This document shows positions 1 to 4,646 of a stretch of DNA of 5,389 bases, piece by piece. The position numbers were made by a program, and so were the translations under genes. Under the pieces are notes generated by a model. The model was not told where the DNA came from, made no database searches, and saw nothing but the letters and a program-made list of their open reading frames with translations. The stretch is from the NCBI GenBank assembly GCA_003218345.1, contig QHNF01000119.1, positions 1 through 5,389 on the forward strand. The letters run 5' to 3'. Every line of letters begins with the position of its first letter. Positions within the stretch are counted from its first letter, which is position 1. This stretch comes from Verrucomicrobiota bacterium (GTDB lineage Bacteria > Verrucomicrobiota > Verrucomicrobiia > Chthoniobacterales > UBA10450).

Positions 1-1
1 T

Positions 2-142
2 GAGACGTTCGAGCGCCACGGCTTCATCTGGGGTGGCAAGTGGTGGCACTTCGACACGATGCACTTCGAGTATCGTCCCGAAATTATCGCTTACGCAAAA
101 TCTGTCGCGACATCGGCTCCGGAAATTAAATCAGTGCATTAG
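2..142 (+). CDS. C-terminal end of a peptidase M15 / D-Ala-D-Ala carboxypeptidase-like protein (5' end outside window)
   Basis: The frame beginning at base 2 is open to a TAG at 140-142 and gives 46 residues. It contains FERHGFIWGGKWWHFDTMHF followed by EYRPE. This is the characteristic C-terminal block of VanY-like M15 (M15C / M15_4) peptidoglycan peptidases, including the 'GF.WGG.W...D.MHFE' pattern. By family knowledge the His of MHFE is the last zinc ligand, and the Asp three residues before it sits at the catalytic acid/base position. The first zinc-ligand pair (H...D) must lie upstream of the window. Such enzymes trim peptidoglycan stem peptides in the envelope; phage endolysins also use this fold, so a prophage or housekeeping origin cannot be separated here. 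The stop overlaps the stop of the convergent LSDAT gene by four bases. The family call is firm, the exact substrate is not. Confidence 0.85.
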   Translation, partial: ETFERHGFIWGGKWWHFDTMHFEYRPEIIAYAKSVATSAPEIKSVH

Positions 143-1014
143 CCGCGTAGCATTCGCCGCAGCTCGTCTCTTAATTTTTGAGCGGCATCATCGACATGAA
201 ATAAGGCGACGCGGCCGGAGCGCGCGATCTCGCTTGCTTCGACGGATTTCGCAGACTGACCATCGCGTACGGCCGCACTTAGTTCGTCCGCAAATCTTCC
301 GCTGCCTTCAACTACGAGGAGTGGCCATCCCTTGTGCACGCTTTGCAGAGCTTCATCCGCCGCAATAGCGCCACCATTGACGAGGACTGCAACGATCGGC
401 GCGTTGAATGCGCGCGCCAGTTCCAACATCTTCCCGGTTTCGCCGCCCCATTCATCGCTTTCCACCAAAACGAAATGGGAGTGATTCGGTTCGAGCCGAG
501 CGCCGTCGGAGACGGCGGATGCGCCGGCAATTTCCGGATGCGTGATTTTCCCTTTCGGTGCGATTCCGAGCAACTGACACGTCCCGGGACACCGCGCGAC
601 CGCCTCGCCCATGATCGCCATAACACCGGATTGTGTGCCTCCATCGATAATCAGCGCACCCAATTCGGCCGCCACCAGAGTAACTCCATCGGCAAACAAA
701 GTCGCCAGATGAGCTTTGCGTGAATCATCGAGGCCGGCCGCGCCGCCAAAAAGCAGAACCACGGCACGGGGCGACGTGATTTCAAGAGCGTCTAAAATCG
801 CCTGTGCGCTTGCATCGCGCGGTGCGGCGATAACGACGGCACGATTTCCATTCTCGAAACTAATCGTATTTTTTCTCACGATTTTTTCATGCCGGATTGA
901 GTTTTTTGCCGCACCCCGCAACTCAATGTCGCGCCCTGAAAGTTCATTGAGGATGCCATCAACTTCCGTGACTTCGCGTCGCGCTCGCTCGCGTGCTTGT
1001 TTCAGTAAACGCAA
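139..1014 (-). CDS. LSDAT (SLOG superfamily, TRPM-type) ligand-sensing protein
   Basis: This is a soluble protein of up to 291 residues with a SLOG-family Rossmannoid fold of the LSDAT type, the domain also found at the N terminus of TRPM channels. Visible motifs are ISFENGN at 51-57 (the usual domain start), a FGGAAGL loop at 89-95, ALIIDGGTQSGVM at 120-132 (glycine-rich nucleotide-binding loop), LLGIAPKGK at 148-156, LEPNHSHFVLVESDEWG at 174-190 (equivalent to the NHSHF segment of TRPM proteins), AVLVNGG at 209-215 and LLVVEGSGR at 232-240. Family knowledge predicts binding of a nucleotide-derived ligand, such as an ADP-ribose-like molecule; the exact ligand is not shown here. There are no membrane helices and no fused SLATT or 2TM effector. 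The longest frame starts at TTG 1014, with GAGG 12 bases upstream. A GTG at 879 (V46) would give 246 residues starting just before the conserved domain and fits family length better. The extra 45 residues are Arg/Glu-rich. The gene is divergent from the DRHyd-TPR-S gene. Confidence 0.88.
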   Translation of the reverse strand: MRLLKQARERARREVTEVDGILNELSGRDIELRGAAKNSIRHEKIVRKNTISFENGNRAVVIAAPRDASAQAILDALEITSPRAVVLLFGGAAGLDDSRKAHLATLFADGVTLVAAELGALIIDGGTQSGVMAIMGEAVARCPGTCQLLGIAPKGKITHPEIAGASAVSDGARLEPNHSHFVLVESDEWGGETGKMLELARAFNAPIVAVLVNGGAIAADEALQSVHKGWPLLVVEGSGRFADELSAAVRDGQSAKSVEASEIARSGRVALFHVDDAAQKLRDELRRMLRG

Positions 1015-1083
1015 ATTGCCAAGTGTCCTCGACCGACGACGCCCATCCAGTTTACGAGTAGGTCACAGGAACGGATAGTCTAA

Positions 1084-1097
1084 ACATTTAACATTTA
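1084..1097. repeat. adjacent pair of 7-bp repeats in an AT-rich patch
   Basis: ACATTTA occurs twice back to back (1084-1090 and 1091-1097) in an AT-rich stretch, about 70 bases upstream of the longest LSDAT start and just before the alkyltransferase relic. It could be part of a promoter or operator for the LSDAT gene, but no convincing paired -35/-10 boxes are visible. Chance is a real possibility for so short a repeat. Confidence 0.3.
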
Positions 1098-1106
1098 CTG
1101 CATAGC

Positions 1107-1361
1107 GTGCAACGCTTCTCGACAGGTTACGTGGCGGACGATGAAGGATTGCGCCTGCTCGAATTCGCGGACCGGCGTGCCCTGGAAGGGGAATTGCCGA
1201 TCCTAGCAAGACGTTTGCAGACAAATGTTGCTCCGGCCGAGCATCGGCATCTCGACGCGATCCGTTCGAACAGCCGACTATCGATCCGGGAAGAATTTCG
1301 AGTTCAAAGCGGGCCAAAACTCTTGACAATCGGACGCTCATCGCGCCATGATCAGCGCTAA
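1107..1361 (+). pseudogene. N-terminal fragment of an O6-alkylguanine-DNA alkyltransferase (Ada/Ogt type)
   Basis: An 84-codon frame from GTG 1107 to TAA 1359-1361 contains VADDEGLRLLEFADRRALEG, then LPILARRLQTNVAP, HRHLDAIRS and REEFRV. This order matches the N-terminal ribonuclease-like subdomain of Ada/Ogt proteins, where the family reads approximately 'TD.GLCLLEFADRR.LE..L..L.RRL...hp.LD...eL..YF.g...eF.vPL'. Residues after REEFRV no longer follow the family. The whole C-terminal catalytic subdomain is absent, including the PCHRV motif with the alkyl-accepting cysteine, and I could not find it in the other frames downstream to 1630. The fragment is therefore most likely dead DNA left by deletion or recombination between the LSDAT and DRHyd genes. 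A short standalone protein is formally possible. The family call rests on pattern recall and should be searched. Confidence 0.65.
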
Positions 1362-1649
1362 TTCTCAAAGGCAACTCCCCCGTGCCGGCAAAAGCCATAG
1401 TAGTAGTGGTTTGGGCGGGCCTTCGCCGTAGCAGCTCCGGACTATGCTTCCGAAAAACTGCGACATCGCGGCAAAATCGAGAGGTTCAATTCCCTTGTCT
1501 GGGGGACCGGAAGAGGTGCGCCGTAGGAGCGGTCGCTGAGCGATTGTCGCAAAAGCGGGCATTTGCATAATGCCACGACGAGCAGAAAGTAACGGCGCCC
1601 CATTTCGCAGGATTTCCCGTGTAAGCGGCCATGGTTAACAGCATGACTC
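1362..1649. other. intergenic region upstream of the DRHyd-TPR-S gene, no recognised gene
   Basis: About 290 bases without a recognisable gene. All six frames are short, and none shows a family motif. The stretch has GC-rich inverted repeats: TCGCT-G-AGCGA at 1533-1543 and GCGA-TTG-TCGC at 1540-1550. Segments such as GGCGGGCCTTCGCCGTAGC around 1417-1435 look like dispersed intergenic repeats common in some soil bacteria, which is an impression only. It must carry the promoter for the DRHyd-TPR-S gene if that gene is transcribed from here, but I cannot point to convincing -35/-10 boxes close to the start. Confidence 0.4.
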
Positions 1650-1654
1650 AGGAG
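1650..1654 (+). promoter_or_regulatory. Shine-Dalgarno site that selects ATG 1664
   Basis: AGGAG lies nine bases upstream of ATG 1664. The in-frame upstream ATGs at 1631 and 1643 have no comparable ribosome-binding site. This is why the start of the DRHyd-TPR-S gene is set at 1664 and not at 1631. Confidence 0.7.
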
Positions 1655-1663
1655 AAGAAGAAT

Positions 1664-3061
1664 ATGCCAACACCACCAGATTCGGCCTCCGAGAAAGGCA
1701 CCTGTTTTGTCGTGATGGGCTTTGGAAAGAAGACCGACTATGAGACTGGTCGCGTCCTGGATCTCGATCACTCCTATCTCAACCTCATCAAGCCGGCGGC
1801 CGAAGCCGCCGGCTTGAAATGCATACGCGCGGACGAGATCGTGCATTCCGGATTGATTGACGTTCCAATGTATGAACTGTTGTTGAAGGCTGATGTCGTC
1901 GTCGCGGACCTCTCTACTTCAAACAGGAACGCCATCTACGAACTTGGTGTGCGGCACGCTCTTCGACCTTATACAACGGTGGTGATCGCGGAAGAGAAGA
2001 TCATGAAATCGCCGTTCTTTGATTTGAATCATATTGTCATCCGGCAATATCAACACTTGGGCGAAGACATCGGCGTAAGCGAAGCGAAACGTTTCACGAT
2101 GGAGCTGACGGCTGCGATCCAGAAGATCATGGCAATTGAGCCCGAGCTGCGGCGAGATAGTCCTGTCTATAAATTTATCGAGCGACTGACTCCGCCGTCG
2201 GTCGCGGCCGAAGTGAGAGTCGCAAAGGCAGCCGCAGCGAGCGCGTCTGTGGGGATGGTCGGCGCCGGAACTCCCGCTCATAGCGAGTTGATGCAAAGGG
2301 TAGATGAGGCGCAGAAAAAGGGCGACTGGGTGAAGGCCAAGATGCTCCTCGAAGAAATTCGTGAGATGCGAAAGATCGGAGCCTCGGAAGCATCCGCGGA
2401 CCAGCAGGTCGAGAACTCCGAAGATCCCTACATCCTCCAGCGCCTCGCGCTGGCAACTTACAAGAGCAAGTATCCCAGTCCCGAGGAGGCGCTCGAAACC
2501 GCGCGAGACCTGCTGGCGTTGCTCGAACCGCAGATCTCCAACGACACCGAGACGCTCGGCCTTTGGGGCTCGGTGCACAAGCGCCTTTGGGAACTGACTA
2601 AAGAGAGTAGCTATCTCGATGAAGCGGTGCGCGCCTACGAGCGTGGCTTTTATCTGAGCAACGACCATTACAACGGGATCAACTACGCTTACTTGCTCAA
2701 TGAACGCGTAGCCCATCCCATCGGTTTTGCGGAATCCGTTGCCGACTTCGTGCAAGCGCGACGCGTGCGCCAGGAAGTGAAATCTATTTGCAACCAGTGG
2801 CTGACATCGAATGTGCGAAGCGCACCCTTACCTGCCGGGAGTAAGTTTCCCGAAAAACGGTATTGGGTTTTGGCGACTCTCGCCGAAGCGCACATCGGGT
2901 TGGAGGAAGAAGCGCTCGGCCAGCAGCGATTGGAGGAAGCCTCTGCCGCCGCTCCCGAAGAATGGATGAAGGAATCCACCCAGGAGCAGGTGACCAAACT
3001 CAAAGCGCTTCTGGCGGCGTCGCCGCTGAAGAAGCTCCCACTCCCCGTAGCCCAGTGTTAA
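1664..3061 (+). CDS. DRHyd (deoxyribohydrolase-like) domain fused to a TPR-S sensor array, predicted conflict-system protein
   Basis: A 465-residue soluble protein; starting at 1631 would add 11 residues. Residues ~14-160 form a Rossmannoid domain of the nucleoside deoxyribosyltransferase/DRHyd kind. Its marks are CFVVMGFGKK at 14-23, CIRADEIVHSG at 53-63, ADVVVADLS at 76-84 and NAIYELGVRHA at 89-99. By analogy with deoxyribosyltransferases, E93 of YELG is the likely catalytic glutamate and the Asp of VADLS an active-site partner. An Ala-rich linker (~180-208) follows, then helical repeats to the end. Within them, LALATYKSKYP, LGLWGSVHKRLWE, LDEAVRAYERGF and NDHYNGINYAYLLN match the TPR-S / MAP3K TRAFs-binding (DUF4071-like) region. 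Published work predicts that TPR-S senses NAD+-derived signals in bacterial immunity and is the ancestor of the ASK1 regulatory region. I infer that the DRHyd domain makes, trims or destroys a nucleotide signal and the TPRs gate it. The protein has no signal peptide and no membrane helix, so it should be cytosolic. It is divergent from the LSDAT gene and convergent with a second DRHyd stub. Confidence 0.88.
   Translation: MPTPPDSASEKGTCFVVMGFGKKTDYETGRVLDLDHSYLNLIKPAAEAAGLKCIRADEIVHSGLIDVPMYELLLKADVVVADLSTSNRNAIYELGVRHALRPYTTVVIAEEKIMKSPFFDLNHIVIRQYQHLGEDIGVSEAKRFTMELTAAIQKIMAIEPELRRDSPVYKFIERLTPPSVAAEVRVAKAAAASASVGMVGAGTPAHSELMQRVDEAQKKGDWVKAKMLLEEIREMRKIGASEASADQQVENSEDPYILQRLALATYKSKYPSPEEALETARDLLALLEPQISNDTETLGLWGSVHKRLWELTKESSYLDEAVRAYERGFYLSNDHYNGINYAYLLNERVAHPIGFAESVADFVQARRVRQEVKSICNQWLTSNVRSAPLPAGSKFPEKRYWVLATLAEAHIGLEEEALGQQRLEEASAAAPEEWMKESTQEQVTKLKALLAASPLKKLPLPVAQC
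1788..1817. repeat. perfect 13-bp inverted repeat with 4-base loop inside the DRHyd coding region
   Basis: The arms TCAAGCCGGCGGC (1788-1800) and GCCGCCGGCTTGA (1805-1817) are exact reverse complements around CGAA. On the antisense strand the loop is TTCG closed by C-G, the very stable UUCG tetraloop type. The coding sense of this region is I-K-P-A-A-E-A-A-G-L-K, a conserved helix, so codon choice may explain part of the symmetry. No T-tract follows on either strand, so it is not a typical intrinsic terminator. Confidence 0.8.
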
Positions 3062-3081
3062 TCCTGCCGCGGCCTCTTCCG

Positions 3082-3207
3082 TCAGTCCTCAATCGCCGGT
3101 TTGATCGCCGCGTTGTAAATTTGATCGAAATCTACGGCCCTGCCGCTTTTGAGATCCGGCTTCTTACCAAACGGCATGTCCACAAAGCAGAGAGCGTGAT
3201 AGTTCAT
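3082..3207 (-). pseudogene. truncated start of a second DRHyd-domain gene
   Basis: A minus-strand ATG at 3207 opens a 41-residue frame that ends at TGA 3084-3082. It contains CFVDMPFGKKPDLKSGR, then VDFDQIYNAAIKPAIED. Aligned by eye with the intact neighbour (CFVVMGFGKKTDYETGR, then LDLDHSY..LIKPAAEA), about 19 of 38 positions are identical. This is clearly the first beta-alpha unit of a paralogous DRHyd domain. It stops where the domain should continue with the 'AGL..RADE' strand. The next bases downstream in a shifted frame read EEAAAGL (3081-3061), which could be a frameshifted continuation but is too short to prove. The stub runs into the 3' end of the convergent DRHyd-TPR-S gene, so the rest has been lost or replaced. 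There is no good ribosome-binding site next to the ATG; an AGGAGG at 3248-3243 lies 35 bases away. It follows the WD40 fragment on the same strand. Confidence 0.8.
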
Positions 3208-3264
3208 TGGTTTTGATTTTTGATTGCAGTGACGAACTAATTCCTCCTCTTCCTGACTTCTGCC

Positions 3265-4086
3265 TCAGTTCGGCTTCAGTTCTAGTAATTTGACTACTTC
3301 GTCGCGCAGCTTCTTAACTTCGTCGTTGTCGGGAGCGAGCTTCACCGCACGGCTTGTTAGAAAGTCAGCTTCTCCTCAAGCGCGCCGGGCTTCGTCTCGA
3401 TCAGTGCCTCCATAGAGCGCGTCATTGGCAAGACACCGGCCAAGATATGCGGTTACGCGGACATTCGCAGGATCGACCTGCGTCGCGGCCCGCAGTCCTT
3501 CGACTGTTCCCTCCTTGATCCTGTTTTCCAGCCATTCGGAAACTGGGACTTGCGAGAAGGGAGAAATCGTTCGGCTTCTGCGGTCCGAGGCGCTCCATTT
3601 CATGACTCGCTGTAGCGGAGTCAATTCTGAAGACACTCGTGCAAATTTCGCGGCGATCTTCTCCCGCGATGTTTTGACCTGTTCTGGAGTCACCAATTTA
3701 AGATTCTCTGCCTGCCCGACAGTTTCCAGAGTCACACCGCCGGTGGCTTCAGTTAATTCAGCAAGTAAGAGAATATCCTCTCTTGTGTCCTTACCCGTCA
3801 CAATCGCGGCATCCCACAGCCGCGCACCATATCCTGAAGCGGTCACCACCCGCTGACCGTCGGGACTGAACTGCGCTGAATAAACGGTCGTATCATGCTT
3901 CATGGGCTCGCCAATTGGTTTGCCGCTGGACGCATCCCACAGCCGTGCGGTCTTATCATCTGAAGCGGTCACTACCTGCTGGCCATCGGGACTGAACTGC
4001 GCTGAAAGAACCACATCCTCATGCTTCATGGGCTCGCCAATTGGCTCACCGCTGGCCGCATTCCACAGCTGCGCCGTCTTGTCCTC
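3265..4086 (-). pseudogene. WD40-repeat protein fragment with an in-frame nonsense codon
   Basis: From about 4086 leftwards the minus strand encodes EDKTAQLWNAASGEPIGEP, then two near-identical WD40 units with SAQFSPDGQ..VTAS and ARLWDA. A helical tail follows (TREDILLLAELTEATGG, VSEWLENRIKEGTVEGL, LGRCLANDALYGG). WD40 units build beta-propeller scaffolds, often in large multidomain signalling or conflict proteins. The frame meets TGA at 3378-3376, directly after DEARRA. It then continues in the same frame for 37 more codons (GEADFLTSRAVKLAPDNDE ... VKLLELKPN) to TGA 3267-3265. That downstream stretch reads as the natural TPR-like end of the same protein, so the first TGA is probably a point mutation. 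At the other end homology stops in mid-repeat near 4086 with no start codon. The gene is thus truncated at 5' and interrupted at 3'. The ATG at 4029 lies inside a repeat and is not a genuine start. Confidence 0.8.
3836..4086 (-). repeat. tandem 126-bp WD40 coding repeat, two copies
   Basis: Identical blocks recur with a period of 126 bases (42 codons). ATGCTTCATGGGCTCGCCAA starts at 3895 and again at 4021, and GAAGCGGTCAC at 3836 and 3962. The unit encodes one propeller blade, and the second copy is cut at the 4086 junction. Such near-identical blades are recombination-prone, which fits loss of the 5' part of the gene. Confidence 0.75.
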
Positions 4087-4219
4087 TAAGACACAAACAG
4101 AGGTGGAGTACTACAACACCTTCATCTTCGATCCGGCCCCTTTTCGCGGAGATGTCCAGGAGACGGGCTTCAATGACCGCTTCATCAAGGAAGATCAAGT
4201 CCTTGCTGGTGGTTTCTGA
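4087..4219. other. short unrecognised coding-like fragment at the WD40 junction
   Basis: Beyond the WD40 breakpoint both strands stay open in the same phase. The plus strand reads TEVEYYNTFIFDPAPFRGDV and then QETGFNDRFIKEDQVLAGGF to TGA 4217-4219, with mostly C/G third bases in its first half. The minus strand reads DLIFLDEAVIEARLLDISAK and then RGRIEDEGVVVLHL. Both look protein-like, and I recognise neither. It is probably the end of a gene joined here by rearrangement; which strand is real cannot be settled by eye. Confidence 0.35.
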
Positions 4220-4355
4220 CGAACGCGTTGGTCGACGATGTTCGCACAGTGCGAACCTTGCGTGGAAGCGCGCTTAGCAATTGCGTGATTTCGGGCAACG
4301 CCGGCCGTGGAGCACGCGGCTGCAGCAGCTTGGTTAGGCGCTGGGCTAGTATCAT
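4185..4355 (-). CDS. possible 56-residue ORF coupled by an ATGA overlap, unrecognised
   Basis: ATG 4355-4353 overlaps the stop of the two-helix membrane frame as ATGA, the arrangement seen in translationally coupled operon genes. The frame reads MILAQRLTKLLQPRAPRPAL, then PEITQLLSALPRKVRTV, and ends at 4185 inside the unrecognised 4087-4219 fragment. Its true C terminus may have been cut by that junction. There is no family match and no signal peptide of convincing form. It could equally be non-coding; the overlap is the only positive argument. Confidence 0.2.
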   Translation of the reverse strand: MILAQRLTKLLQPRAPRPALPEITQLLSALPRKVRTVRTSSTNAFVRNHQQGLDLP

Positions 4356-4609
4356 AAGTGACTCTGAAATGCCTGCCGAACATCGGGATGCCGTAGGACA
4401 CAAATCACTGAAGCAATACCGCCGATAAACAGTAGCGCGGAAACAGAAATCTACAGCCGCTCGTAGAACCAATGGTGGGTGACGCAGGAAAAGAGGACGA
4501 GGCAAGCTGTGTCGATAGCGGTGAGCACCAAAACAGCGATCAAGATGCGTCACCCAAATGTCAGTTTTTTGGCGCGTCCGAAGTCGGCCAGATTTGTTCT
4601 GTTTTTCAT
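4352..4609 (-). pseudogene. small two-helix membrane protein frame with two internal stops
   Basis: From ATG 4609 one phase runs for 86 codons to TGA 4354-4352, broken by TGA at codon 20 (4552-4550) and TAG at codon 53 (4453-4451). Read through, it gives a polar start (MKNRTNLADFGRAKKLTFG), a first hydrophobic helix (ILIAVLVLTAIDTACLVLF), a short loop with HHWFYERL, a second helix (ISVSALLFIGGIASVICVL) and a charged tail (RHPDVRQAFQSHL). Two clean helices with a loop and a basic end are hard to get by chance in one frame, so this is probably a decayed inner-membrane protein. The family is unknown. The other open frame on this strand (from GTG 4553) is rich in Arg, Cys and His and looks like its shadow. 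Confidence 0.45.
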
Positions 4610-4646
4610 ATGGTGTGTTGAATTCACGCCTATCTGCAGGCCGTCC

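Noticed and set aside
1323..1352. TTGACA followed after 18 bases by CATGAT, a possible sigma70-like promoter
   Set aside because: The boxes fall inside the alkyltransferase relic, about 310 bases from the next start, and the -10 match is weak.
1063..1398. 111-codon minus-strand open frame in the intergenic region
   Set aside because: No motifs, no ribosome-binding site, and it is antisense to the alkyltransferase-like frame.
1481..1497. GAGGTTCAATTCCCTT, resembling a tRNA T-arm (TTCAATT loop)
   Set aside because: The stem has a mismatch, and no matching acceptor stem, D-arm or anticodon arm is found in the 70 bases upstream. Not a tRNA; an attachment-site remnant cannot be excluded but has no second copy here.
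1919..2755. 278-codon open frame antisense to the DRHyd-TPR-S gene
   Set aside because: It lies fully opposite a well-supported gene, has no family motif, and is rich in residues typical of a shadow frame.
3376..4029. WD40 gene starting at the ATG at 4029
   Set aside because: This ATG codes for an internal methionine of a WD40 unit (GEPMKHE), and repeat sequence continues upstream to about 4086.
4185..4553. 122-codon minus-strand open frame beginning MTHLDRCFG
   Set aside because: The first two thirds are Arg/His/Cys-rich and shadow the two-helix membrane frame; only the last 56 codons after the ATGA overlap are listed as a weak candidate.
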